Positions 24,454 to 32,816 of a DNA stretch of 51,607 bases are shown here, piece after piece (positions within the stretch are counted from its first letter, which is position 1; each line of letters starts with the position of its first letter). The position numbers were made by a program, and so were the translations under genes. The DNA is from Alphaproteobacteria bacterium (lineage in GTDB: Bacteria; Pseudomonadota; Alphaproteobacteria; ATCC43930; CGMCC-115725): assembly GCA_021325525.1 (NCBI GenBank), contig JAJPHB010000039.1:1-51607 (forward strand). Reading direction: 5' to 3'. The notes beneath the pieces were generated by a model. That model saw only the letters and a program-made list of their open reading frames with translations, was not told where the DNA came from and ran no database searches.

Positions 24454-25685
24454 CGGCTCTTTGCCGCGATTGCGGCAGCGTGACGGCGCCGCCCGCAGGC
24501 GAGCGCTGCCGCATTTGCGGGTCTGCCCGGCTCGTCCGACACGACGAGCTCGGCGCGCTCGCCATCGCCCATATCGATTGCGATGCCTTTTACGCCAGCG
24601 TCGAGAAGCGCGATGCGCCGCAGCTTGCCGAACAGCCGGTCATCGTCGGCGGCAGACAGCGCGGCGTCGTTCTCGCCTGCTGCTATGTCGCGCGCCTCTA
24701 TGGCGTCCGCTCCGCCATGCCAATGTTCAAGGCGCTGGAAGCGTGCCCCGACGCCGTCGTCATCCGGCCGGATATGGCGAAGTACCGCGCCGTCGGCCGC
24801 CAGGTGCGGGCGCTGATGCAGGAGACGACCCCGCTCGTCGAGGCGCTCTCGATCGACGAGGCGTTTCTCGACCTCACCGCCATCGAGGCGCGGAACGGAG
24901 GGATGCCGGCACGCACCCTCGCCCTCCTCGCACGCCGCATCGAGGACGAGATCGGCGTCACCGTCTCGATCGGCCTCAGCTACAACAAATTCCTCGCCAA
25001 AGTCGCCTCCGACCTCGACAAGCCGCGCGGCTATGCGGTCATCGGCCGTGCGGAAGCGATGGCGTTCCTCGCCCCCCGGCCGGTGGGCCTTCTTTGGGGC
25101 GTCGGCCCGGCCTTGCAACGCCGCCTCGCACGCGACGGCATCACTCGGATCGGCCAGCTGCAAGAGATGAAAGCGGTGGAACTGGCGGCCCGCTACGGCG
25201 CCATCGGCCGCCGGCTCGCTCGCTTCGCGCGCGGCGAGGATGACCGCCGTGTCGAACCCGACGCGCCCACCAAGAGCATCTCCGCCGAGACCACCTTCGC
25301 CCGCGATCTTAGCCGCCTCGATGAGATCGGGCGTGAGCTGGAGCCGCTTTGCCAGCAGGTCGCGGCGGCGCTGCGCCGCAAGGAGCTGGCGGCATCGGGG
25401 GTATCGCTGAAGCTGAAATCGGCCGATTTCGCGCTGCGCACCCGCGCGCGCCGCCTCGCCGATCCGACACAGCGCGCCGAGCACCTCTTTCGTACAGCGG
25501 TGGCACTCCTCGAGCGCGAGATCGACGGCACGCGCTTCCGCCTTGTCGGCATCGGCGCCGAGAGCCTTGTTCCGGCACGCCTCGCCGACCCGCCCGACCT
25601 CTTCGGCGACCCCGGCAAGCTTCTGAGCGCGAAAGCGGAAGCGGGCCCTCGGTCCTTGGCGAAACCGCAGCGCCCACTGCGCTGA
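24450..25685 (+). CDS. dinB: DNA polymerase IV (Y-family) with N-terminal zinc-ribbon-like extension
   Basis: The protein has 411 residues starting at GTG 24450, whose GTGA overlaps the ROK kinase stop. The Y-family palm carries Asp43 in HIDCDAFYASVE and Asp136-Glu137 in LSIDEAFLDL, the metal ligands for nucleotide addition. Fingers, thumb (LLWGVGPALQRRLARDG) and little-finger regions follow. The first 30 residues contain four cysteines, C5-x2-C8 and C20-x2-C23, a likely zinc ribbon not found in the E. coli enzyme. The polymerase copies past damaged bases with low fidelity. No SOS box was recognised. It converges on eipB with 4 bp between stops. Confidence 0.95.
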   Translation: MTALCRDCGSVTAPPAGERCRICGSARLVRHDELGALAIAHIDCDAFYASVEKRDAPQLAEQPVIVGGRQRGVVLACCYVARLYGVRSAMPMFKALEACPDAVVIRPDMAKYRAVGRQVRALMQETTPLVEALSIDEAFLDLTAIEARNGGMPARTLALLARRIEDEIGVTVSIGLSYNKFLAKVASDLDKPRGYAVIGRAEAMAFLAPRPVGLLWGVGPALQRRLARDGITRIGQLQEMKAVELAARYGAIGRRLARFARGEDDRRVEPDAPTKSISAETTFARDLSRLDEIGRELEPLCQQVAAALRRKELAASGVSLKLKSADFALRTRARRLADPTQRAEHLFRTAVALLEREIDGTRFRLVGIGAESLVPARLADPPDLFGDPGKLLSAKAEAGPRSLAKPQRPLR

Positions 25686-25689
25686 CGAC

Positions 25690-26514
25690 TCAGCAATTCG
25701 GCTTCGGCAGCGCCTCGATGCTGTCGAGCGTCGCTTTGATGGCGAAATCGCCGTAATCGAGCACCATGTCGCGCGAGACGCCATTGTCGAGAAGGCGCAT
25801 GCCGAGCTCGTAATCGGGTTGGTCCGCTTTGGTGTCGGCCGGAAAGAAGGCAAGGCGCATGCGCCAGGAGGGCCGGGCGAGAAGCGGGCTCTTCACCTTC
25901 GCCTCGGCGGCGCCGGCCTCGGCCGTCTGCGGCGACCCGATGACCGCCGAGACATCGACGGCATTCTCCTCGGTCGCACCGTCGAACACCTTCGCGCCGA
26001 CGAACTGGTCGCCGGCCGCGGCGCGCTCGATCAGCAGGATCGTGTGCGCCGTCGGGAAAATGACGCCCGGGGCCAAGGTCATGGTCTCGTTGTTGGGCTT
26101 GGTGAAGTCCACCGTGCCGCCCTTTCCCTTGCCGTCGAGCCGCGCCTCGCCGCGCACTTCGTCATCGATGTCGCCATTCTTCAGCTTGCGCTGGTAGAAG
26201 CGGTAGCGCAGGCCGTCCTTGGACTCCCAGGTGACAAAGTTCGAGGTGAGCTCGACATCGGGCTCCTCGGCGTAGTGCATGGTCAGCTTGTAGCGCTGCT
26301 CGACGGTCCAGCCGTCGCAGGTCTCGCCCCATTCGAACGCCATGCTGCCGCTCGCCGCGACGACGCCGCTATTTTGCTTGGATGAGCTGAGCGACATGTC
26401 GTAGAGGGCGCGGTGGGGCGCAATGTCGACGGCGATAGCCGGGCCGGCCATGGCGACGAGAAGGCCCGCGGCGACCGCGACGGCCCTGCCGGGCGACAAG
26501 CGCATCGATATCAC
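25690..26514 (-). CDS. eipB: Cell-envelope integrity protein EipB (DUF1849)
   Basis: The protein has 274 residues from ATG 26514; ATG 26505 is an alternative. A signal peptide (about 1-28, ending in GPAIA) directs it to the periplasm. The mature protein is beta-rich, with HRALYDMSLSS near the start. Cys66 in GETCDGWT and the very last residue Cys274 are the only mature cysteines and match the conserved disulfide of EipB from Brucella, a periplasmic beta-spiral protein needed for envelope stress resistance. It stands as a single gene, divergent from the adenylate cyclase. Confidence 0.88.
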   Translation of the reverse strand: MISMRLSPGRAVAVAAGLLVAMAGPAIAVDIAPHRALYDMSLSSSKQNSGVVAASGSMAFEWGETCDGWTVEQRYKLTMHYAEEPDVELTSNFVTWESKDGLRYRFYQRKLKNGDIDDEVRGEARLDGKGKGGTVDFTKPNNETMTLAPGVIFPTAHTILLIERAAAGDQFVGAKVFDGATEENAVDVSAVIGSPQTAEAGAAEAKVKSPLLARPSWRMRLAFFPADTKADQPDYELGMRLLDNGVSRDMVLDYGDFAIKATLDSIEALPKPNC

Positions 26515-26679
26515 TCCTCAACAGAAGCCGCCGGCACCGCCGGCCCCCGGACTATCTCACGGTTCGCCTTGCCAAGGTAGTGCGCCATCGCTCGCCCGAT
26601 GCCGCGATGCGCAGCCGCTTTCCGGAGCATGGCCAGCGAGCCCGTTCCACACGGCGCATTTCTGGCGTAGACTCCGCAG

Positions 26680-28086
26680 ATGAGCGAAGCCGATTCCCTG
26701 TTGTCGCTTCTGCGGCAATCGGTCGCTTCCGATATCGTCGCGGCGATCGAGGACCTGATCCGGAACGCACCCGATCGCGAGCTGAACCGCATCAATGCGC
26801 TGAATTTCGCCGCAAGGCGCGGCCTCGATGAAGAGCGCGTCATCGCCGGCTTTCTCCACGCGACGCGGATTGGCCTCTTCGATCTCTCCTGGAACGTCCT
26901 GTGCCCGGGCTGCGGCGGCGTGCTCGATGCCGGCACCTCGCTGAAAAGCCTCGTCCACGAGGAATATGATTGCGCGCTTTGCGCCGCCGGCTACGAGCCG
27001 ACGCTCGACGAGATGGTCGAGGTCACCTTTACCGTGACGCGCCGCGCCCGCAGCATCGCCGCGCATGATCCGGACCAGCTTCCCTTCGCCGAATATTGCC
27101 GCCAGATCTTCTGGAGCTCAGGGGTCGACCTGCCCGAGGAGTTCGCGCAGCTCATCGAGGAGGTCACGCTCGACGCGGTCGAGCTTCCGCCGGGCGAGAA
27201 GGCGATCCTTTCGATGCAGCTTCCGGCGGAATTCCTCATCGTCTTCGACCCGGTGACGCATGGGACGCAATTTCTCGATGTGAAGGGCGAGCCGACACGG
27301 GAGCGGCAGACCCTTGCCGTCGCCTTTGACAAGGTGCGAGCGCCGACCGGCACGACGTCGATGCGGCCGGGCCCGTTGCGCCTCACGCTCGAGAACCACA
27401 GCGATGTTCGGGTGCTCCCGGGCGTCTGGATCGCGGCGGAAAAGCTTCACGCGCTTCTGGGCAAGCGCCGGCCTTTCCTCACGGCAAAGCGTCTCCTGAC
27501 GAACCAGACATTTCGCGATATTCACCGCACCGACGCGCTCGATGTCGACCAGCGCCTCAAGATCACGAGCCTCACCTTCCTCTTCACCGACCTCAAGGGC
27601 TCGACCGAGCTCTATGAGCGCGTCGGCGACCTCGCCGCCTTCGATCTCGTCAAGGCGCATTTCCGCATTCTGACGGAGATCGTCGCCGCCGAGGCCGGGG
27701 CGGTCGTCAAGACCATCGGCGACGCGGTGATGGCGACCTTCCCGACGCCCGACCGCGCCCTCGCCGCCGCCTTGCGCATGCGCGAGGCGATGCGCGCCCT
27801 CAACGAGGAGCGCAAGAGCGAGGATTTGCTGCTCAAGATAGGCATCCATGAAGGTCCATGCCTGGCCGTGATGCTGAACGACCGCCAGGACTATTTCGGC
27901 CAGACGGTGAACATCGCCTCGCGCGTGCAGAACCTCGCCGTCTCCCGCTCGATCTTCGCGACCGGATCGGTGGTCGAGCACCCCGAGGCATCGAGCCTCC
28001 TCGCGGCGAGCGGCCTCAAGGCCTTGCCGCAGCGCCGCACCTTGCGCGGCATCGTCGACGCCTTCCCGGTCTTCGAGATCCCCTGA
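26680..28086 (+). CDS. Class III adenylate cyclase with N-terminal DUF5939-like/zinc-ribbon region
   Basis: The protein has 468 residues from ATG 26680. The C-terminal cyclase homology domain (about 295-440) has both metal-binding aspartates: Asp304 in LFTDLKGSTELY and Asp348 in KTIGDAVMATF, plus GQTVNIASRVQ, so it should be active in making cAMP. The N-terminal 280 residues match the DUF5939-type region found on such cyclases. They include a four-cysteine motif, C75-x2-C78 and C98-x2-C101, that may hold zinc. No membrane segment is seen, so it is cytosolic. TAGACT at 26668-26673 lies so close to the ATG that a leaderless message is possible. Confidence 0.88.
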   Translation: MSEADSLLSLLRQSVASDIVAAIEDLIRNAPDRELNRINALNFAARRGLDEERVIAGFLHATRIGLFDLSWNVLCPGCGGVLDAGTSLKSLVHEEYDCALCAAGYEPTLDEMVEVTFTVTRRARSIAAHDPDQLPFAEYCRQIFWSSGVDLPEEFAQLIEEVTLDAVELPPGEKAILSMQLPAEFLIVFDPVTHGTQFLDVKGEPTRERQTLAVAFDKVRAPTGTTSMRPGPLRLTLENHSDVRVLPGVWIAAEKLHALLGKRRPFLTAKRLLTNQTFRDIHRTDALDVDQRLKITSLTFLFTDLKGSTELYERVGDLAAFDLVKAHFRILTEIVAAEAGAVVKTIGDAVMATFPTPDRALAAALRMREAMRALNEERKSEDLLLKIGIHEGPCLAVMLNDRQDYFGQTVNIASRVQNLAVSRSIFATGSVVEHPEASSLLAASGLKALPQRRTLRGIVDAFPVFEIP

Positions 28087-28101
28087 CGCGGCATCTGGTG
28101 C

Positions 28102-28137
28102 CGGAAGTTTCTTCCGCGCGCGGCAGAATTTGCCGCG
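28102..28137. repeat. Two adjacent perfect inverted repeats upstream of the sigma-54 promoter
   Basis: CGGAAG-TTT-CTTCCG occupies 28102-28116, and CGCGGCA-GAATT-TGCCGCG occupies 28119-28137. They lie between the cyclase stop (28086) and the -24 element, about 55-90 bp upstream of it. They could bind a sigma-54 activator protein, or the first could be the cyclase terminator. Confidence 0.55.
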
Positions 28138-28191
28138 GCCCCAAGCCGGAATTCAGGCCAGATTTCACACCGAATTCCCAAAGACCGCGCC

Positions 28192-28207
28192 TGGCACGGT
28201 CCTTGCT
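28192..28207 (+). promoter_or_regulatory. Sigma-54 (RpoN) promoter of the GGDEF gene
   Basis: TGGCACG-N4-TTGCT matches the -24/-12 consensus fully, with GG at 28193-28194 and GC at 28205-28206 exactly 10 bp apart. Transcription should start about 12 bases downstream, near 28218, leaving a leader of about 28 bases with GGAG (28237-28240) before ATG 28247. Confidence 0.85.
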
Positions 28208-28246
28208 TGAGGCTCCGTAGACCCATTGTCGTGCACGGAGCGCGTC

Positions 28247-28933
28247 ATGTCGTATCTCGCCGAAACGCAGGCCCGGATCACCCCAGACCATAAGGTCGAG
28301 CCGCGCGCCGACAACGTGATCCCGTTGACTTTGCCGCGCGAGGCCGACCGCCAGGGAGTCGTCGATTGGGCACTCGCAGCGGTCGCCGAGGCCGAGCAGC
28401 GCCTTGCTGCCCTCCAGGCGCGCGTCGACTATCTCGAAGGCATCTCGGTAACGGACGAGCTCACCGGCTTGCTCAACCGCCGAGGCTTCCTCGCCCAGCT
28501 TGACCGCGCCATGGCATCGGCGCGGCGCGGCGGCCCGCATGGCGTCCTCATGATATGCGATCTCGACGGCTTCAAGGCGATCAACGACATCCACGGGCAT
28601 CTCGTCGGCGACGAGGTGCTGGCCCAGTTCGCGAACCTCCTCGCCCGCCACGTCCGCCGCATCGACACGGTAGCGCGGCTCGGTGGCGATGAATTCGCCG
28701 TGCTGTTGGTCGGAGCCCATCTCGCGGCGGCGCGGCGCAAGGTGCATGCCTTGACCCAGCTCATCGGCAAGACCGCCTTTCCGGTGAGCGCCGGCGAAGT
28801 CAGGCTTGGCGCCAGCTTCGGGCTCGCGACTTATTCGGGCGAGGAGAGCGAGGACGAGCTCCTGAACCGCGCCGACCGCGCCATGTACGGGCAGAAGCGC
28901 CGCCACGCCGCGGCCCGCGCCGCGCGCAATTGA
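28247..28933 (+). CDS. Diguanylate cyclase (GGDEF domain)
   Basis: The protein has 228 residues from ATG 28247, with GGAG six bases upstream. A TTG start at 28226 would add seven residues but would place the start before the ribosome-binding site. A short N-terminal part with a coiled-coil stretch (about 46-68, AEAEQRLAALQARVDYLE) leads to one GGDEF domain (about 70-225) with an intact GGDEF loop and an RRID inhibitory site five residues before it. It should make c-di-GMP and dimerise through the coil. There is no sensor domain or membrane segment, so control is probably transcriptional, through the sigma-54 promoter. Confidence 0.93.
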   Translation: MSYLAETQARITPDHKVEPRADNVIPLTLPREADRQGVVDWALAAVAEAEQRLAALQARVDYLEGISVTDELTGLLNRRGFLAQLDRAMASARRGGPHGVLMICDLDGFKAINDIHGHLVGDEVLAQFANLLARHVRRIDTVARLGGDEFAVLLVGAHLAAARRKVHALTQLIGKTAFPVSAGEVRLGASFGLATYSGEESEDELLNRADRAMYGQKRRHAAARAARN

Positions 28934-28948
28934 TCCGCGGCGGCAGCG

Positions 28949-29512
28949 CTAATTCGACGCGGCGGTCCGCGCCGGCGGTAGCGGCGGAATTACCAGAGTC
29001 TGGTCGGGCGGCAATGGATTGCCGCTGACGCCGAGCGCTCGCAGCGCCGCGAGTTGCGGCGCACCGAGGGGTCCGAGGACGACCCGGTGAAATTCGGTAC
29101 CCCGCTGGCGGATGACGAGCACTCTCGCATTGTAATCGAGATAGCTCCGCGCCAGCCGGTCGGCATTGGCGCGTTCGACGAAGCTTCCGATGAGAAGATA
29201 CTGCGCGGATGGCCAGGCTCCGGCGGGCGATGCCGAAAGCGGCGCCGCGGCGGCGATCGCCGATCCGCCGCGACGCTGCTCCACGGGTGCCGGCGCTAGC
29301 GGATGCCGAGGATCGCGGCAGATCGCCTTCCCGACGAAGATATGCCAAGCGGCGCAGTCCTCGCCCTTGACCGCCGAGACGCCGTTGTCGGAGACGCTCT
29401 TGCCCGTCGCGGCATAGCTCGCGCCGTCGGCTGCAAGAGAGGCGACGGTGACGGTCGGCGAGACGCAGCCCGCCAGCGACGTCGCCAGCACCACCAGCCC
29501 GGCCACGCGCAT
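28949..29512 (-). CDS. SPOR-like lipoprotein
   Basis: The protein has 187 residues from ATG 29512. It opens with a lipoprotein signal (LVVLATSLAGC, Cys16 as lipidation site). A middle stretch has a Cys pair (EDCAAWHIFVGKAIC). The region from about 104 to 155, QYLLIGSFVERANADRLARSY and then FHRVVLGPL, matches the SPOR fold that binds denuded glycan strands in the cell wall, often at the division septum. It ends in a proline-rich tail. The gene converges on the GGDEF gene with 15 bp between stops. Its exact role is unknown. Confidence 0.75.
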   Translation of the reverse strand: MRVAGLVVLATSLAGCVSPTVTVASLAADGASYAATGKSVSDNGVSAVKGEDCAAWHIFVGKAICRDPRHPLAPAPVEQRRGGSAIAAAAPLSASPAGAWPSAQYLLIGSFVERANADRLARSYLDYNARVLVIRQRGTEFHRVVLGPLGAPQLAALRALGVSGNPLPPDQTLVIPPLPPARTAASN

Positions 29513-29618
29513 CGGCGCCCCCGTCTCGCTCCTCGCATCCTTTCTGAATCAACCGACGCGCGAAAGCAAGAAGAACGGCACCGTGCTTGTCGCGTGCCGC
29601 TGACGCGGAATCCGCTCT

Positions 29619-31427
29619 CTAGCGCTCCTTCTGCCCCTTTGCCGGTGCGAGATCGAGCCGCAGATGCAGCTCCTTAAGGCGCGCCGGCGGCACCGGCGAA
29701 GGCGCCTGCATCAGGAGGTCCTGTGCCTGCTGGTTCATCGGGAAGGCGATGACCTCGCGGATGTTCACCGTGTCGGCCAGCAGCATGACGATGCGGTCGA
29801 TGCCGGGCGCCGAGCCGCCATGGGGCGGCGCCCCGTATTTGAAGGCGTTGAGCATGCCGCCGAAGCGGCTCTCGACATCCTCCTTGGAGTAGCCGGCGAT
29901 CGCGAAGGCCTTGTACATGATGTCCGGGCGATGGTTGCGGATGGCGCCCGAGCTGAGCTCGACGCCATTGCAGACAATGTCGTACTGAAAGGCCTTGATC
30001 GTCAGCGGGTCCTTGGTCTCCAGCGCTTCGAGCCCGCCTTGCGGCATCGAGAAGGGATTGTGGCTGAACTCGATCTGGCCCGTCTCCTCGTTGCGCTCAT
30101 ACATCGGAAAATCGACGATCCAGCAGAAGCGGTACGCGTCTTGCGCGATGAGGCCGAGCTCACCGCCGATCCGCGTCCGCGCCGCTCCGGCGAGCTTCGC
30201 GGCAGCCGCCTTGTCGCGGTCGGCGACGAAGAAGACGGCGTCGCCCGGCCCGACCCCGGCCAGCGCGCGCAGCCTGTCGAGCCGCGCCTGATCGAGGAAT
30301 TTGGCGATCGGCCCCCTCGCTTCCGCCCCTCCATCGCCTTCGCCGAAGACGATGTAGCCGAGCCCCGGCGCCCCTTCGCCGCGCGCCCAATCGTTGAGCT
30401 TGTCGAAGAAGCTGCGCGGTCTTGCCGCGGCACCCGGCGCCGGAAGGGCGCGCACCACGCCGCCCTGCTCGACGAGGTTAGAGAACACGGCGAAGCCCGA
30501 GCCGCGGAACACCTCCCCGACCTCGGTCATGACGATGGGGTTGCGCAAATCGGGCTTGTCGGAGCCGTATTTGAGCTGCGCCTCCTCATAGCCGATGCGC
30601 GGAAACGGCGGCTTCGTCACCTCCCGGCCGCGGCCGAACTCCTCGAAGACGCCGGCGATGACGGGCTCGATGGCGGCGAAGACGTCCTCCTGCGTCACGA
30701 AGGACATTTCGAAATCGAGCTGATAGAACTCGCCGGGCGAACGGTCGGCGCGCCCCGCCTCGTCGCGGAAACAAGGCGCGATCTGGAAGTAGCGGTCGAA
30801 GCCCGACACCATCAGGAGCTGCTTGAATTGCTGCGGCGCCTGCGGGAGAGCGTAGAACTCGCCGGGATGGAGGCGGCTCGGTACGAGATAGTCGCGCGCT
30901 CCTTCGGGCGAGCTCGCCGTCAGGATCGGCGTCTGGAACTCGGTGAAACCCTGCTCCTGCATGCGGCGGCGGATCGAGGCGATGACCCGCGAACGCAGCA
31001 TGATGTTGGCATGGACCGCCTCCCGCCGCAGATCGAGGAAGCGGTAGCGCAGCCTTGTCTCCTCCGGGTAATCGGCATCGCTGTTGACCGGGAAGGGCAG
31101 CGGCTCGGCTTCGGAAAGGACTGTCAACTCGGAGACCGCCAGTTCGACCTCACCGGTCGCGAGCTTGGGATTGACCGTCTCCGGGGAACGACGCGCGACC
31201 TCGCCGCGCACCGTGATGACGCTTTCGAGCCGCACCCCTTCGGCGGCCGCGAAATTCGGGCTCGCGCTGTCGATGACGCATTGCGTCAGGCCGTAATGGT
31301 CGCGCAGATCGATGAAGAGCAGATGACCGTGGTCGCGCTTGCGGTGTACCCAGCCCGATAAGGTCGCGCTCCGCCCCGCATCTGAGGGCCGCAACTGTCC
31401 GCAGTTATGCGTCCGATAAGCCTGCAT
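29619..31427 (-). CDS. aspS: Aspartyl-tRNA synthetase, probably non-discriminating (Asp/Asn)
   Basis: The protein has 602 residues from ATG 31427. The OB-fold anticodon domain contains [18 protein letters not shown], the class II motif 2 region reads [18 protein letters not shown], a GAD-type insert follows, and [11 protein letters not shown] is motif 3. It attaches aspartate to tRNA. His33, in the RKRDHG loop, is the residue type reported for non-discriminating bacterial AspRS that also charge tRNA(Asn); discriminating enzymes usually have Leu there. GatCAB, present at 2623-5885, would convert the mischarged product. The gene is divergent from rnd. Confidence 0.95.
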   Translation of the reverse strand: MQAYRTHNCGQLRPSDAGRSATLSGWVHRKRDHGHLLFIDLRDHYGLTQCVIDSASPNFAAAEGVRLESVITVRGEVARRSPETVNPKLATGEVELAVSELTVLSEAEPLPFPVNSDADYPEETRLRYRFLDLRREAVHANIMLRSRVIASIRRRMQEQGFTEFQTPILTASSPEGARDYLVPSRLHPGEFYALPQAPQQFKQLLMVSGFDRYFQIAPCFRDEAGRADRSPGEFYQLDFEMSFVTQEDVFAAIEPVIAGVFEEFGRGREVTKPPFPRIGYEEAQLKYGSDKPDLRNPIVMTEVGEVFRGSGFAVFSNLVEQGGVVRALPAPGAAARPRSFFDKLNDWARGEGAPGLGYIVFGEGDGGAEARGPIAKFLDQARLDRLRALAGVGPGDAVFFVADRDKAAAAKLAGAARTRIGGELGLIAQDAYRFCWIVDFPMYERNEETGQIEFSHNPFSMPQGGLEALETKDPLTIKAFQYDIVCNGVELSSGAIRNHRPDIMYKAFAIAGYSKEDVESRFGGMLNAFKYGAPPHGGSAPGIDRIVMLLADTVNIREVIAFPMNQQAQDLLMQAPSPVPPARLKELHLRLDLAPAKGQKER

Positions 31428-31580
31428 CGGCGTGCCGTGAGAAGAGATGGATCGGTGCCCGAAATGAGGGCGCAAGAGCGCATGGATGCTCGCGTTTTGT
31501 CAAGCTGTTGTCGGGAAATGCCCGGGGCCAAACCCAGGCGTGCCTTTCCCACCGCGCAGATTGCGTGTAATAGGTCGCCG

Positions 31581-32771
31581 ATGACGATGATTGCCGACAG
31601 CGCGCAGCTCGCCGAATTCTGCGCGCGCCAGAGCGCCGCGTCCTTTATCGCGGTCGATACCGAGTTCATGCGCGACAAGACCTATTGGCCGCAGCTCTGC
31701 CTCGTACAGATCGCCGGACCGGACGACGCCGCCGCGATCGATGCGCTCGCGCCCGATCTCGACCTCGCGCCGCTGCTGCGGCTGATGGCCGATCCGGCGG
31801 TGCTGAAAGTGTTTCACGCGGCGCGGCAGGATGTGGAGATCTTCTATCACCTGAGCGGCGCCGTGCCGATGCCGCTCTTCGATACACAAGTCGCGGCGAT
31901 GGTCTGCGGCTTCGGCGATTCAGTGAGCTACGAGACCCTCGCCGGCAAGCTTGCCGGGGCGAGAATCGACAAGTCCTCGCGCTTCACCGATTGGTCGCAC
32001 CGGCCCTTGACGGAACGCCAGGTCCAATACGCTCTCGCCGACGTCGTCCATCTCCGCCGCGTCTATGAGAAGCTCCGCGTCAGCCTCGACCGCACCGGCC
32101 GGGCCGGCTGGCTCGAAGAGGAGATGGCCGAGCTGACCGATCCCGCGACTTATCGCCTCGATCCCGCCGAGGCCTGGCGGCGCTTCCGGACGCGGAGCGG
32201 CAACCGGCGCTTCCTCGCGGTGCTGCGCGAGCTCGCCGCCTGGCGCGAGACGGCGGCCCAGCAGCGCAACCTGCCGCGCAACCGGATCGTTCGCGACGAG
32301 CAACTCCTCGAAATCGCTGCGCACGCGCCCGCCTCGACGGCGGAACTCGCGCGGACGCGCGGCCTCGGCAAGGGCCTCGCCGAAGGCCGCTTCGGCGCCG
32401 AGATGCTGGCCGCGATCGCCCGGGCCCTCGCCTTGCCCGAAAGCGAACACCCGCCGCTTCCCGCACGGCAGGAAGCGCCGCCCGGGCTGGGGCCGCTCGT
32501 CGATCTGCTGCGGGTGCTCCTCAAATTGCGCTGCGAAGAAAACGGCGTCGCCCAGAAGCTGGTGGCGAATGCCGAGGATCTCGAACTGCTCGCGGCCACG
32601 GATGACGCTCAGATCCGAGCCCTTTCGGGTTGGCGCTTCGACCTCTTCGGCCGTGACGCGCTGGCGTTGAAGCACGGGACCCTCGCCCTCACCGCCGCCG
32701 GTCGCAAGATCAAGGTCGTGTCTCTTGCGGAGGAGCCGCCGAGCGCGGCCAAAGCGGCGCGCACGCGGTAG
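31581..32771 (+). CDS. rnd: Ribonuclease D
   Basis: The protein has 396 residues from ATG 31581; an ATG two codons later is also possible. The DEDDy exonuclease motifs are IAVDTEFMRDKTYWP (Asp26, Glu28), FHAARQDVEIFYH and YALADVVHLRRVY. A helical HRDC-type region follows (about 205-290 and 345-375). RNase D trims tRNA 3' ends. Upstream in-frame sequence to 31407 overlaps the aspS start region and is not conserved in type. It converges on ppx, with a hairpin in between. Confidence 0.95.
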   Translation: MTMIADSAQLAEFCARQSAASFIAVDTEFMRDKTYWPQLCLVQIAGPDDAAAIDALAPDLDLAPLLRLMADPAVLKVFHAARQDVEIFYHLSGAVPMPLFDTQVAAMVCGFGDSVSYETLAGKLAGARIDKSSRFTDWSHRPLTERQVQYALADVVHLRRVYEKLRVSLDRTGRAGWLEEEMAELTDPATYRLDPAEAWRRFRTRSGNRRFLAVLRELAAWRETAAQQRNLPRNRIVRDEQLLEIAAHAPASTAELARTRGLGKGLAEGRFGAEMLAAIARALALPESEHPPLPARQEAPPGLGPLVDLLRVLLKLRCEENGVAQKLVANAEDLELLAATDDAQIRALSGWRFDLFGRDALALKHGTLALTAAGRKIKVVSLAEEPPSAAKAARTR

Positions 32772-32785
32772 GTCGCCGATCTTGC

Positions 32786-32807
32786 CCGGCGGCCTCCTCG
32801 CCGCCGG
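32786..32807. terminator. Bidirectional hairpin between rnd and ppx
   Basis: CCGGCGGC (32786-32793) and GCCGCCGG (32800-32807) form a perfect 8-bp stem with a six-base loop CTCCTC. It lies in the 45-bp gap between convergent stops. No T tract is present on either side. Confidence 0.5.
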
Positions 32808-32816
32808 CCCGTCACG

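Noticed and set aside
28148-28180. GGAATTC and GAATTCC arms upstream of the sigma-54 promoter
   Set aside because: The arms are 7 bases and separated by about 17; they could pair, but the match is short and I cannot tell it from chance next to the two better palindromes.
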